Source: Mycobacterium sp. 1245805.9 (GTDB lineage: Bacteria; Actinomycetota; Actinomycetes; Mycobacteriales; Mycobacteriaceae). From it: 47,668 nucleotides of DNA. Within the stretch, counting starts at the first letter, position 1. Each line of letters begins with the position of its first letter. The stretch lies in contig NZ_LZKR01000125.1 in assembly GCF_001672915.1 (NCBI RefSeq), positions 1-47,668 on the forward strand. The letters run 5' to 3'. The notes beneath the pieces were generated by a model, which saw only the letters and a list, made by a program, of their open reading frames with translations, made no database searches and was not told the origin of the DNA. Below, piece after piece: positions 1-10,286 of this stretch. Both the position numbers and the translations under genes were made by a program.

Positions 1-1047
1 CGGCGCCGTCGCGCCGCGCATCTCGCCCAGCCCGGCCTGCACGACCTCGGCGTAGCGGGTCAGCGTCGCCGGGCCGATGCGCGCCGCCTGCTCGCGCATC
101 CGGTCCAGCACGTCCTCGGGCGCGTCCACCACGCCGCGGCTCACGGCATCCGGAACCGCTTGCAGCACAATGAGATCGCGGAAGCGCTCCAGCAGGTCGG
201 TGGCGAAGCGGCGCGGGTCGTGCCCGGCGTCGATCACCGATTCGACGGCGCCGAACAACGCGGCGGCATCCGCGGCGGCCAGCGCGTCGACGGCGTCGTC
301 GATCAGGGCGACGTCGGTGGCGCCCAGCAGGCCCAGCGCCCGCTGATACGTCACGTGATTTCCCTCGGCTCCGGCCAGCAACTGATCGAGCACCGACAGC
401 GTGTCGCGCGGCGAACCCCCGCCGGCGCGGATCACCAGCGGATACACCGCGTCGTCGACGACGACGCCCTCCTGCTCGCAGATCCGCCCGACCAGCGCCC
501 GCATGGTCTTCGGCGGCAGCAGCCGGAACGGGTAGTGGTGGGTGCGCGACCGGATCGTCGGCAGCACCTTCTCCGGCTCGGTGGTGGCGAAGATGAAGAT
601 GAGGTGCTCCGGCGGTTCCTCCACGATCTTGAGCAGCGCGTTGAACCCGGCCGTCGTCACCATGTGCGCCTCGTCGACGATGAACACCCGGTAGCGCGAC
701 TGCGCGGGGGCGTAGAACGCGCGGTCGCGCAGCTCGCGCGTGTCGTCCACACCGCCGTGGCTGGCGGCGTCGAGCTCCACCACGTCGATGCTGCCCGGCG
801 CGTTGGGTGCCAGCGCAACGCAGGACTCGCACACCCCGCACGGGGTGGCCGTCGGGCCCTGCGCACAGTTCAACGACCGGGCCAGGATGCGCGCCGACGA
901 CGTCTTCCCGCAGCCGCGCGGCCCGGAAAACAAGTAGGCGTGGTTGATTCGGCCGGCCTCCAGGGCGATGGACAGCGGCTCGGTGACGTGCTCCTGCCCC
1001 ACTACTTCGGCGAAGGTTGCCGGTCGGTATTTGCGGTAGAGGGCCAC
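1..1047 (-). CDS. dnaX: DNA polymerase III subunit gamma/tau, N-terminal part (gene runs off the left edge)
   Basis: This is the ATPase core of the clamp loader, which opens the beta clamp at the replication fork. The 349 visible residues start MALYRKYRP from a GTG codon. In order they show a Walker A motif (GPRGCGKTS, about residues 42-50), a zinc-binding cysteine set (NC...PCGVCESC), the Walker B/DEAH-like VFIVDEAHM, and the sensor stretch TIRSRTHH. These are hallmarks of bacterial DnaX. The C-terminal domains lie outside the window. In M. tuberculosis dnaZX (Rv3721c) also sits next to the Rv3722c aminotransferase gene, so the neighbourhood agrees. The start is set by the conserved ALYRKYRP N-terminus. 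Confidence 0.97.
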   Translation of the reverse strand, partial: MALYRKYRPATFAEVVGQEHVTEPLSIALEAGRINHAYLFSGPRGCGKTSSARILARSLNCAQGPTATPCGVCESCVALAPNAPGSIDVVELDAASHGGVDDTRELRDRAFYAPAQSRYRVFIVDEAHMVTTAGFNALLKIVEEPPEHLIFIFATTEPEKVLPTIRSRTHHYPFRLLPPKTMRALVGRICEQEGVVVDDAVYPLVIRAGGGSPRDTLSVLDQLLAGAEGNHVTYQRALGLLGATDVALIDDAVDALAAADAAALFGAVESVIDAGHDPRRFATDLLERFRDLIVLQAVPDAVSRGVVDAPEDVLDRMREQAARIGPATLTRYAEVVQAGLGEMRGATAP

Positions 1048-1089
1048 GGTCAGCAGGCTACCGGCGCGGGCTGACTGAAGCCCGGGCGG

Positions 1090-2613
<1,524 letters not shown>

Positions 2614-2682
2614 CGGCGAGTCTAATACCCAAGCCCACGACAACCGGCAGCGACCGCGCGCCGCTCGGTTACCATGGCCCAC

Positions 2683-2771
2683 GGAGGATTCGCCTAGTGG
2701 CCTATGGCGCTCGCCTGGAACGCGGGTTGGGTTAACAGCCCTCGCGGGTTCAAATCCCGCATCCTCCGCCA
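2683..2771 (+). tRNA. tRNA-Ser, anticodon GGA, with encoded CCA
   Basis: The acceptor stem GGAGGAT (2683-2689) pairs with ATCCTCC (2761-2767). Discriminator G is at 2768 and CCA at 2769-2771. The anticodon stem CTCGC/GCGGG encloses the loop CTGGAAC, giving anticodon GGA (serine UCC/UCU). A long variable arm (class II) and the T-arm with GGTTCAAAT follow. The placement between ffs and lucA matches M. tuberculosis. Confidence 0.96.
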
Positions 2772-2885
2772 CCGGTCGGCCTCGGTTGAGGCGCGACCAC
2801 GCACGGGGTTGTTTGGAATCGTTCTGAACGGCCTTTAGGCTGGCGTACCGGGCCGACACGGCCCCGCACCAGCATGAGGAGGCGT

Positions 2886-3647
2886 ATGGGGCGCAAGGTC
2901 GCCATACCGTGGCACGCGTCGTTTTCGATCGCTGCCGGCGTCCTCTACTTCTTTTTCGTGCTGCCCCGCTGGCCTGAACTGATGGGCGACACCACGCATT
3001 CGCTGGGGACGACGCTTCGGATCGTGACGGGTGCACTGGTGGCCCTGGCCGCCCTGCCGGTGGTGTTCACCCAGTTGCGGACCCGGAAGCCGGAATTGGG
3101 AACACCCCAGCTGGCCCTGTCGATCAGGCTCTGGTCGATCGTGGCCCACGTGCTTTCCGGCGTGCTCATCATCGGCACGGCGATTAGCGAGATCTGGCTC
3201 AGCCTGGACCACGCCGGGCGGTGGCTGTTCGCGGTCTACGGGGCCGCCGCCGCGATCGGCGTGATCGGGATCTTCGCGTTCTACCTGTCGTTTATCGCCG
3301 AGCTGCCGCCGCCTCCGCCGAAACCGATCAAGCCGAAGAAGGCCAAGCAGCCCAAGAAGCGGGGCCTGCGCCGCAAGAAGGCGGACGAGGCCGAAGCCAC
3401 CGAAGCCGAAGCCACCGAAGAGTCCGAAGAGCCCGCAGAAACCGACGAACCGGACAAGGCCGAAGAGCCTGTCGAGGCCAGCGCCGAGGCCGAGACGGAA
3501 GCCGAACCGGCCGCCGAAGAAGCCGACGAAGCCGAAAAACCTGCCGACGAGCCGCGGGGCGGATTGCAGAACCGCCGGCCGACCGGCAAGGGCTCACACC
3601 GGATGCGGCGCAGGCGCACCCGCGGCGGCGTCGCGCTCGACGAGTAA
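2886..3647 (+). CDS. lucA: LucA-type membrane protein (lipid uptake coordinator, Rv3723 family)
   Basis: The protein is 253 residues; the M. tuberculosis protein is about 254. There LucA stabilises Mce1 and Mce4 complexes and is needed for fatty acid and cholesterol uptake. Four hydrophobic segments are visible: roughly 10-25 (SIAAGVLYFFFVLP), 45-62, 84-102 and 115-138. A PPPPPKPIKPKK hinge and a long charged tail rich in Glu/Ala repeats (EATEAEATEE and similar) follow, ending in a basic patch (HRMRRRRTRGG). The start is the ATG preceded by AGGAGG at 2877-2882. An upstream in-frame ATG overlaps that ribosome site and is rejected. No mce operon is in the window, but an MceG-type ATPase is encoded at 26543-27550. 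Confidence 0.92.
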   Translation: MGRKVAIPWHASFSIAAGVLYFFFVLPRWPELMGDTTHSLGTTLRIVTGALVALAALPVVFTQLRTRKPELGTPQLALSIRLWSIVAHVLSGVLIIGTAISEIWLSLDHAGRWLFAVYGAAAAIGVIGIFAFYLSFIAELPPPPPKPIKPKKAKQPKKRGLRRKKADEAEATEAEATEESEEPAETDEPDKAEEPVEASAEAETEAEPAAEEADEAEKPADEPRGGLQNRRPTGKGSHRMRRRRTRGGVALDE

Positions 3648-3648
3648 T

Positions 3649-4389
3649 TCAGCGGCGCCGAAGGCTCTCGACGTAGGCGGCGATGCGCCGCTGCGTCTCG
3701 CCCGAGCCCCACAGCTGGCGCACCTCGCTGTCCACCAGGGCGCCCTCACGCATCCGGGCCAGGGTCGGGGCCCGCAGCTGCGCCTTCGTATGCCGGTAGG
3801 CGTCGGTCGGGACGCCGCCCAGGTCGGCGGCCTCCGCCACCGCCGCCCCGACGAGATCGTCGGCCACGACGCGGTGGGCCAGCCGGTTGGCGACGGCTTC
3901 CTCGCCCCGGTACACACCGCCGCCGAGCGCCACCTCCTCGGCACGGTCCCCGCACGCGTAGCGCAGCACCTCGAGCGCGGCGACCGGAAACGCCACTCCG
4001 ACCCGGACCTCGGTCGCCCCGATCTGGGCTTCCGGGCCGATCAGCCGGCGGTCGCAGGCGCAGGCCAGCACGCACCCGCCGGCGATGGCGGCCCCGTTGA
4101 TCGCGGCCACCGTCGGGCCCGGGTAACAGAACAACGCCTCGAACGCCTCGGACAGCGCCGGGATCAGCCGGTCGGTGTAGGAAGCACCGCCGTCCACCAC
4201 GCGGTTGAGTTCGACCCCGGCGCTGAACGCGCGACCGGCGCCGGTGACCACCAGCGCGGGCGCACCGGCGTGCTGCAGCTCGCCCAGGGCGTCCGTCAGC
4301 TCCCTGAGCAACTCGACGTCGAGGGCGTTGACGCGCCCGGAGGAAATGGTCAGGAGCCGGACCGCGCCGGCGTCTTCGATCTCGATCAC
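3649..4389 (-). CDS. Crotonase (enoyl-CoA hydratase/isomerase) family protein
   Basis: The protein is 246 residues. The crotonase fold is recognised from GAGRAFSAGVEL (oxyanion-hole strand), AAINGAAIAGGCVLACACDRR and AQIGATEVRVG. In the rat hydratase the two catalytic glutamates lie in the GGCE and QPE segments. Here the first is valine (GGCV) and the second is kept (ATE). This argues against a standard hydratase and leaves isomerase, thioester hydrolase or other crotonase chemistry open. The start is a GTG whose bases overlap the TGA of the upstream ParB-like gene (GTGA), so the two are probably translationally coupled. Substrate unknown. Confidence 0.85.
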   Translation of the reverse strand: MIEIEDAGAVRLLTISSGRVNALDVELLRELTDALGELQHAGAPALVVTGAGRAFSAGVELNRVVDGGASYTDRLIPALSEAFEALFCYPGPTVAAINGAAIAGGCVLACACDRRLIGPEAQIGATEVRVGVAFPVAALEVLRYACGDRAEEVALGGGVYRGEEAVANRLAHRVVADDLVGAAVAEAADLGGVPTDAYRHTKAQLRAPTLARMREGALVDSEVRQLWGSGETQRRIAAYVESLRRR

Positions 4390-4760
4390 GATGACACGAT
4401 GACGACGGGGATGTCGGTGTTCTCGTCGGTGTGATAGCTCGCGCACACCCGGTGGTAGCCGTCGGCGATCTGCAGTGGGACACCCGCCGTGAAGTCGCCG
4501 CGGACCAGCAGAATCGGTGACAACGCCTGCCCTTTCTTGATCTTGGACAGGTCCGCGGCGACGTGCGGGTTGTCGTCGGGAAGCAGCCTCAGCTGCGCCG
4601 CCCGCAGGATGTCCTTGGCCTTCTTGTGGCTGACGACTCCGGACTTCAGCTTTTCGGCCAACTCGTTGGCGGTGCCCGGCTCCGCGAGCAAGGCGAGGTA
4701 GTCGGCGGCCGCCGGGAAGTCGTGCGCCTCAGGCTGTTCCAGCCACTTCACGCTCGCCAT
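4386..4760 (-). CDS. ParB/sulfiredoxin-superfamily-like small protein
   Basis: The protein is 124 residues. The C-terminal half (LLPDDNPHVAADLSK, GQALSPILLVRGD, QIADGYHRVCAS) resembles the ParB-like nuclease/Srx fold, in which the GxHR motif contacts a nucleotide phosphate (here DGYHR). The N-terminal half is helical and carries KLKSGVVSHKKAKDIL. There is no partner parA and no separate DNA-binding domain, so chromosome partitioning is unlikely. A role as a small nucleotide-handling enzyme or regulator is only inferred. An AAGGGAG ribosome site precedes the ATG. It is the first gene of a pair with the crotonase, overlapping by 4 bp. Confidence 0.7.
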   Translation of the reverse strand: MASVKWLEQPEAHDFPAAADYLALLAEPGTANELAEKLKSGVVSHKKAKDILRAAQLRLLPDDNPHVAADLSKIKKGQALSPILLVRGDFTAGVPLQIADGYHRVCASYHTDENTDIPVVIVSS

Positions 4761-4896
4761 TGCGCGTCTCCCTTCGTGGGCGTGTCGAGGCAGCCTACCG
4801 GGTGACCGCCGAAATTGGGATCGGTAGCGAGGCGGCCCGTCTGTACTTGCGCCCATGACGACGCCACTCGGGCGGCGCATGAAGGAAGGAACTGCA

Positions 4897-5385
4897 GTGA
4901 AACGTCTTCTCGTGGGAGCGATTGGAACCCTCGGCGTCGCCTCTGCGCTGGTGGGCTGCTCGAGCGGGGGCCAGTCAGCCAGCCCCGCGTCGAGCGCGGC
5001 GCCCAGTGCCTCCACCGGCACCGGCACCAACGCGCAGGTCAAGGTCGGCGGCACCGACCTGCCCGGCCTGAACCCGTCCGCGGTGACCTGCGTCAGGACC
5101 GGCGGCAAGATCGACATCGGCAGCGGCACCACCAGTGGCCCCCAGCAGGCGCTGGCCGTGGTGATGACCGACGCGAACCCCCCGGCGGTTGAGTCGCTGG
5201 CGCTCTTTGTCGACGGCAACGCCTTGTCGGTCAGCAACGGCATGGGCGCCAAGGTCGGCTCGGCCAACGTGGCGGTGGACGGCAAGACGTACACCATCAC
5301 CGGCCAGGCTCAGGGCGCCGACATGAAGAACCCGATGGCCGGGATGATCACCAAGGACTTCAGCATCAAGGTGACCTGCGGTTGA
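4897..5385 (+). CDS. LpqH (19-kDa antigen) family lipoprotein
   Basis: The protein is 162 residues. A lipoprotein signal peptide MKRLLVGAIGTLGVASALVGC ends in a lipobox with Cys21. A Ser/Ala/Thr/Gly-rich linker (possible O-glycosylation zone) follows, then a beta-rich domain with cysteines near VTCVRTGGKIDIG and at the end (KVTCG). The pattern VMTDANPPAVES...YTITGQAQGADMKNPMAG is close to the M. tuberculosis LpqH arrangement. It should be lipid-anchored in the cell envelope. The GTG start is chosen because AAGGAAGGA lies 6 bp upstream and the lipobox then falls at the right distance. True lpqH (Rv3763) is elsewhere in M. tuberculosis, so this may be a paralogue. Confidence 0.85.
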   Translation: MKRLLVGAIGTLGVASALVGCSSGGQSASPASSAAPSASTGTGTNAQVKVGGTDLPGLNPSAVTCVRTGGKIDIGSGTTSGPQQALAVVMTDANPPAVESLALFVDGNALSVSNGMGAKVGSANVAVDGKTYTITGQAQGADMKNPMAGMITKDFSIKVTCG

Positions 5386-5480
5386 TCGACCGAACGCCGA
5401 GGCGGCGGGCGGACCCTCACTCACACGCCCGCCGCTTCGGTTTCTCGCCACGTTCACGGCGTCGGACTTATGATGCAGCC

Positions 5481-7217
5481 GTGTCGATCCCCGGCGACTT
5501 GGAGAACGCGCGACGGTTGGCGTTCGCCGCCGACGAAACCCGGGCGCGGGATCTGCTGCTGTCGCTGGTGCCGCGGATCGAGCGGGAAGACCGGGACGAT
5601 CTGATGCTCGAAGCCCTCGCGCAGCTCGGTGAGATCTACCTGGCGCGCGGGGCGAATGACGGAGTGCGCGAGTCTATCCGGCGCATCCGCGACTGCCTGG
5701 CCATCTATTCCGGGATCGCCGCCGGCGACATGCCGGAGGCCGCCGAACAGGTGCGGATGTCCGATGCCGAGGTGGCGCACATGATCGCGCGGTACTCGCG
5801 GCGGGCGCAGTTTCTGGAAACGGGCCTGGCCGCGGCCGTAGGCGATCACGAGGGCGCCGCGGCGGCGCTGGCGGCGCTGTCGGACACCGGCCCCGAGAGC
5901 GATCTTGCCGACCTCGCCGACGAGCACGACTACCTCGTCACCCACGCCCAAATGCTGTGCGCGAGCGCCCTCTGCGACGACGACCTGCACGTGCAGTCGG
6001 TTCCGTTGTGGGAGCAGGTGCTGGCCGCGCTGCAGGATCCGGACCGCCTGAGCAGTGACAGCCCATTCGGCGACTATCTGCGGGTGGCCGCGGCCACCGA
6101 GTACGGCAGGTTCTGCGTCGAGACCGGTCGGCTGGCCGAGGCGGAACCCTGGCTGCGCCGCGCGGGGGCCCGGGCGCAAGCGAACGGCTGGGAACTGGCA
6201 ACGGCCAGAACACAATTGGAGCGCGCGGTGGCCTGCTGGTTGTCGGCCGACCACGACGGCACCGAGAAACTTGTCTCGGAGGCCTACCCGGTCATCGCGC
6301 GCTATGACCGGGCCCACGACGTGGCTCGCTGCTGGCTGTACATGGGATTCACCCGGTTGGGATCTGGCGCCCTGCAGGCGGCCGACGAGTGCTGGGAGCA
6401 CGCCGAGCGGCACTGGCGCGAACTCGGGAAGCCGCTGTACCTGCACCGTATTCTGTTGCAACGCAGCTGGATCGCCATCTTCTGGAGCAAGTTTGCCGAC
6501 GCGGTCGAGCTGATCGCCCAGGCGCGGGAGCTGCTCGACTCCTCGCCGCGCAGCAGTTGGCTGCAATACGCCCAGCTCGACAACCACCTAGGCACCGTGT
6601 GGCGCGCGGATGCGTTGGCGGACCTCGGTTTCGACAGCTCGGGCGATCCCGACGAGACGCTGGAGGAAACCGAGGCGCGGCAGGCCGAGGGGCTGGGCAT
6701 CCTCAAGGGCGAGATCGGCACCCCGGAATACTGGCGCGGCATGAGCAAGCTGGAACAGGCCGCCGAGCTCAAGGTGCCGGCCGCGCTCGCGGTCGACTCG
6801 GTGCGGTATTCGATCGCCGACGCCGATGCGAGATCGCGCTGGGCGACCAGCGTTTCGGCGCCGATCCTGGCCGGCGCCTTCGCCGTCGCGTGGGAGTGGG
6901 AGAACACCGAGCTGATCAGTGAGCTGGTCGAATACCACAGCGCCCGAGGGACTTTCGACATGGAGCCGGAGCGCGCCAAGATCGGCGAGTGGGCGTCCAT
7001 GGCCACCCCGTCGGTGCTCATCGAGGACGGCGAAGCGCTGGCCGCGGCGGGCCCGCCGGCGCGGGGTGGCCGTTCGCTCACGCGGTTGGGCCCGCTGCCG
7101 CCGCTGCAGATGCAGCCGGATGCCGCGCCGATCCTGAGCCACTACCGCGAACTGGCGTTGCAGCGCTACGGCCGCGAGGTCACCGCCGGTGAACCCGCCT
7201 GGTCCACCTGGCCATGA
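5481..7217 (+). CDS. Large TPR-like helical-repeat protein, partner of the CHAT protease
   Basis: The protein is 578 residues. It is built of helical pairs with TPR-like spacing, for example GRFCVETGRLAEAEPWLRRA around residue 220, GFTRLGSGALQAADECWEHA around 290 and KFADAVELIAQARELLD around 340. No enzyme motif is visible. The GTG start at VSIPGDLENARR is chosen over an upstream in-frame ATG whose extra 33 residues are Arg-rich and non-globular. The stop overlaps the CHAT gene start (ATGA), so the two are coupled. TPR scaffolds commonly sense a trigger and hold a CHAT/caspase-like protease; that role is inferred from this pairing. Confidence 0.82.
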   Translation: MSIPGDLENARRLAFAADETRARDLLLSLVPRIEREDRDDLMLEALAQLGEIYLARGANDGVRESIRRIRDCLAIYSGIAAGDMPEAAEQVRMSDAEVAHMIARYSRRAQFLETGLAAAVGDHEGAAAALAALSDTGPESDLADLADEHDYLVTHAQMLCASALCDDDLHVQSVPLWEQVLAALQDPDRLSSDSPFGDYLRVAAATEYGRFCVETGRLAEAEPWLRRAGARAQANGWELATARTQLERAVACWLSADHDGTEKLVSEAYPVIARYDRAHDVARCWLYMGFTRLGSGALQAADECWEHAERHWRELGKPLYLHRILLQRSWIAIFWSKFADAVELIAQARELLDSSPRSSWLQYAQLDNHLGTVWRADALADLGFDSSGDPDETLEETEARQAEGLGILKGEIGTPEYWRGMSKLEQAAELKVPAALAVDSVRYSIADADARSRWATSVSAPILAGAFAVAWEWENTELISELVEYHSARGTFDMEPERAKIGEWASMATPSVLIEDGEALAAAGPPARGGRSLTRLGPLPPLQMQPDAAPILSHYRELALQRYGREVTAGEPAWSTWP

Positions 7218-8563
7218 GTGATACGGGCCGGCCGACTCTGGTCCTGCGCTTCGCCGACGTCGGGATCGTCACCTACGGGAGCTTGCGGATCGTCGGGCAG
7301 CCGGCCAAAACCGTCAACTCGGTGATCGAGGATCCGATCCTGCTGGCCGCCCTGCAGGAACTGGCCGGTGCCCTACCGGAGCCCAACGGCACCGAAAGCC
7401 GCCGCGACGCCATCGAGCGGGCCCTGACGACGGGTCCCTTCGCGGCGCCGGACACCGAGCTGACGCTGGCCTACATCCTCGGGGTGCTGCTCATCGGCGC
7501 GCCCGGTTGGCAGCTGCTGACGGAGTGCGTGGCCACCCCGCGCGCGGTGTTGTTCGTCTCGCCCAGCGCCCGGTTGGCCCGCGTCCCGTGGGGCCTGCTG
7601 GCCGTGCCGAAATCGGGGCCGAGCAAGGAAGAGCTCGTGCGCGCCCGCCAGGACGCCATCACCTCCAGCGGCCGGGTGGCCGCCCAGATCCCTTGGCAGC
7701 TCGACGATATCGGCGCCCGCACCGACGGGCATCGGCTGATGGAACTGGTCGACGTGCTGATGGCGGTACCGCCCAACATCGTCCACTCGCCGCGGGCGCC
7801 GGCCGGCTGGGAGGCCCGCCGGGACGGGCCGCCGGTGCTGGTCCTCGATCCCCGGGTGCCCGGGCAGCGCCCGGACTCCGACCTCGGCTCGGTGCTCGGC
7901 AGGCCGGCGGCGGAAACGCAATTGGCCCAACACTTTGCCGGGCTGATGCGCCGCCGGCCGGTGCTGCCGGAGGTCGACGACGCGGTCGAGCTGTTCCGCC
8001 GACAGGACGCCGACCGCGTCTGGCTGGCCAAGCAGCTGGCGCGATCCCCGAGCCGGCTCGTGTATGTCGGCCACGCCAGTTCGGCACACGGCCAGGCCGA
8101 CCGCGCGGCGCTGCACCTGGCCTGCACGGCGGAGGTTCCCGGGGACGCCGAGCCCATCGGCGATCATCGCCCGCTGACCGCGTCGGACCTGATGTCCATG
8201 CAACTGCCCCTCCCCCCGCGGGTCGCCCTGCTGGCGTGCGGATCGGGCGGGGACTATCAGTTCGACGAGGCGACCGGCCTGGTGGCGGCGATGGTCCTGG
8301 GCGGCGCCGAGTTGGTGAGCGCCACCTTGTGGTCGCTGCCCACGTCCGCGGCCTATCGACGGTTCGCGGGCGCCGACGCGGCGGCCGACCCGATGGCCGA
8401 TGTCGTTGTCGCCGTGGACGACGCGCACGAGGGCGCCGACGCCGGGTGTGCGGTGAACCGTTGGCAGCGCGCGCAGATGCGCCGCTGGCGTGACGGGGAG
8501 ATCACCGCCAGCCCGCTCTATTGGGCCGCCATGGTCAGTTTCGCGGTGGACGGCGCGCGCTAG
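7214..8563 (+). CDS. CHAT-domain (caspase-like) cysteine protease
   Basis: The protein is 449 residues. The C-terminal half has the CHAT signature. The catalytic His is in RLVYVGHASSAHG (His287; His292 is an alternative). The catalytic Cys is in VALLACGSGG (Cys342), followed by EATGLVAAMVLGGAELVSATLWSLP, the usual helix-strand pattern after the cysteine. The N-terminal half has an additional domain with SARLARVPWGLLAV, a pattern often found in CHAT proteins before the protease core. It overlaps the TPR gene by 4 bp. CHAT proteases act as effectors in several bacterial conflict or regulated-proteolysis systems, such as TPR-CHAT with type III-E CRISPR. No CRISPR is present here. Substrate unknown. 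Confidence 0.9.
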   Translation: MSDTGRPTLVLRFADVGIVTYGSLRIVGQPAKTVNSVIEDPILLAALQELAGALPEPNGTESRRDAIERALTTGPFAAPDTELTLAYILGVLLIGAPGWQLLTECVATPRAVLFVSPSARLARVPWGLLAVPKSGPSKEELVRARQDAITSSGRVAAQIPWQLDDIGARTDGHRLMELVDVLMAVPPNIVHSPRAPAGWEARRDGPPVLVLDPRVPGQRPDSDLGSVLGRPAAETQLAQHFAGLMRRRPVLPEVDDAVELFRRQDADRVWLAKQLARSPSRLVYVGHASSAHGQADRAALHLACTAEVPGDAEPIGDHRPLTASDLMSMQLPLPPRVALLACGSGGDYQFDEATGLVAAMVLGGAELVSATLWSLPTSAAYRRFAGADAAADPMADVVVAVDDAHEGADAGCAVNRWQRAQMRRWRDGEITASPLYWAAMVSFAVDGAR

Positions 8564-8568
8564 CGCAC

Positions 8569-8883
8569 TCAGATCGACGCCAGCCAGGACGCGTTGACGG
8601 CCATCACATCGTCGGGCAGCGAAAGCTCCTCGCGGGCAGCGGGATCGAACGCCACCAGGACGACCAGGCCGGGCCGCAGCATCGACACGTCCGCGTCGCC
8701 GTCACAGCACGCCAGTTTCCCGACGAACGTCTCGCCGGACACGGCCACCACCTCGACGAAAACGTGGCGCTCGTCGCCGACGTTGCGCACGGTGCCGACT
8801 CCGACGGTGGGTCCCGCCGCGCTCCGGCGCGGCGCGAACAGGCCCTGGATGGCCCCCAACAGCAGCATGATCAGCTTCTTCAT
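8569..8883 (-). CDS. Small predicted membrane-anchored protein (unrecognised)
   Basis: The protein is 104 residues. One N-terminal hydrophobic stretch (MKKLIMLLLGAIQGLF) is followed by a basic turn (APRRSA) and a small beta-rich domain (VGVGTVRNV...HVFVEVVAVSG...RPGLVVLVAFD). The overall shape recalls short NfeD/OB-like membrane-anchored proteins, but no family is certain. It ends 5 bp after the CHAT gene in convergent orientation and starts 83 bp from the divergent gene at 8967. It therefore sits inside the CHAT cassette on the opposite strand. The upstream TGGTGG is only a weak ribosome site. It could be an inhibitor, a membrane sensor or an unrelated passenger. Confidence 0.6.
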   Translation of the reverse strand: MKKLIMLLLGAIQGLFAPRRSAAGPTVGVGTVRNVGDERHVFVEVVAVSGETFVGKLACCDGDADVSMLRPGLVVLVAFDPAAREELSLPDDVMAVNASWLASI

Positions 8884-8966
8884 GCCACCAGGCTCTAATG
8901 GCCAAACGGCTACCGAACCCAACTTTTCGGCTACGGATATCGTTGCGAAGCCCCTATCCTGTCGGG

Positions 8967-10286
8967 ATGAGCGCGGATTCGCAGGTTGCGACTGTCGTCG
9001 CCGCGGGCCACCCACGCCGGTCGGTGATCGAGGCGGCGTGGCGCGCGATCGGACCCGGCGTCGAGGTGCTCAGCAGCGACGACGGCGGCCCCCTGAGCCG
9101 GACCGTCAAGCGCATCATCGACCCCCTGGTGCTGCGGCTGCGATCCAACCCGCAGTATTCGGCCCCCGTCGTCGCACCGGAGACCGCCGCGGCGATGCAC
9201 GAGCTGATCGTCGGGAGCGCCCGCGAACTGCGTTCCGCCGCAGCGTGGTTCGACACCCTCAAGCTCGAGCGCCGCAGGCAGCGGATTCGCACCGGCAACG
9301 CCCAGGAGTTGTACTTCCCGGTGTGCTTCGAGCTCGCGGTGACGAAAGGCCCACCGGCGCCACAAGATAGCGAAACGGCGGCGGCGGTGCTCACCGACAT
9401 CCACCAGGGCCGCGACCGCACCGCGATCGAGGTGCTGCACCAATACGTGGCCGACCCCGACGTCGTGGCCGCCCTGGCCGCGCAGCTCGACCGCAGCTGG
9501 CGCGACGTGCGGGCGGGCGACACGGTCACCGGTCCGTTCCTGGCGGAGCTCGGCACGGTGCTGGGGCCGGCCAACAGCCACCGCGCCGCGGCCGCCCGGC
9601 AACGGGTCTGGTCGACCGTGATCGCCGACGCCACGCCGTACAACCTGGGCGCCCTGGCCCGGGTCGAGGCGGCCGAGCTGCCGTGGTCGATCGTCGGGCT
9701 GGGCTTGAGTTCGGTTCAGCCGCAACGGCAACCCCCGATCGCGGGCGGCTCGGACAGCGATCGCCCGCTGGATCGAACCGTAGTGGACCGGGTGCGCGCC
9801 ACGCTGCGCCGCGCGCTGGACCGCGACGCGCTGCCCGACATCCCGCTGCTGTGCGAGGAGGAGGTCGACCGCGCCGCGGCGCCCTGGGGGCTGCTGTCCG
9901 AGGACAAGCAGGCCACCCTGGTGGCCGGCATCGAGATCGCCGTCGAGCTGGCGCCGCTGGACCCCTCGGTGTCCAGCCGCTACGCGCTGGCGGCCCAGAT
10001 CCAGGCCCGGCTGCGCAAGGAGGCCTACGTGCTGCACGCCCGGCGCTACCTCGCCGAGGGCGGCCCCATCCATCCGCGCCAGCGGCAGGTGGTCGACGAC
10101 CTCGCCGCGTACGCCCAGCCCTACCTGAGCCGGCTGTGGGCGCGGCTGCACGGGCGCGACGTCTGGCAGGAGCCGTGCGACGACGTCGACGAGGTGCGCT
10201 CCCTGCTGGAGGGCGTCGCGCGGTCGGTGAGCCTCGACCACCGCCAACGCATCAAGGCGATGCTGGAATTGCAGGTGGCCGGATGA
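8967..10286 (+). CDS. Unrecognised helical protein of the CHAT cassette
   Basis: The protein is 439 residues and not recognised. It is predicted soluble and mainly helical, rich in Ala, Arg and Asp, with no signal peptide or membrane segment. Visible features are a charged segment LKLERRRQRIRTG near residue 115, a possible hinge around residues 255-270 (QPQRQPPIAGGSDSDR), and a C-terminal helical region with RLRKEAYVLHARRYLAEGG. The ATG start is preceded by TGTCGGG. Its last bases overlap the next gene (ATGA). Its place after the TPR and CHAT genes makes it a candidate sensor, adaptor or protease target of that system. This is inference from position only. Confidence 0.75.
   Translation: MSADSQVATVVAAGHPRRSVIEAAWRAIGPGVEVLSSDDGGPLSRTVKRIIDPLVLRLRSNPQYSAPVVAPETAAAMHELIVGSARELRSAAAWFDTLKLERRRQRIRTGNAQELYFPVCFELAVTKGPPAPQDSETAAAVLTDIHQGRDRTAIEVLHQYVADPDVVAALAAQLDRSWRDVRAGDTVTGPFLAELGTVLGPANSHRAAAARQRVWSTVIADATPYNLGALARVEAAELPWSIVGLGLSSVQPQRQPPIAGGSDSDRPLDRTVVDRVRATLRRALDRDALPDIPLLCEEEVDRAAAPWGLLSEDKQATLVAGIEIAVELAPLDPSVSSRYALAAQIQARLRKEAYVLHARRYLAEGGPIHPRQRQVVDDLAAYAQPYLSRLWARLHGRDVWQEPCDDVDEVRSLLEGVARSVSLDHRQRIKAMLELQVAG

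Noticed and set aside
160..1074. Long plus-strand open frames opposite dnaX and the aminotransferase (also 1118-2524)
   Set aside because: Arg/Gly/Val-rich translations without family features, exactly antisense to strongly conserved genes; typical shadows in high-GC DNA.
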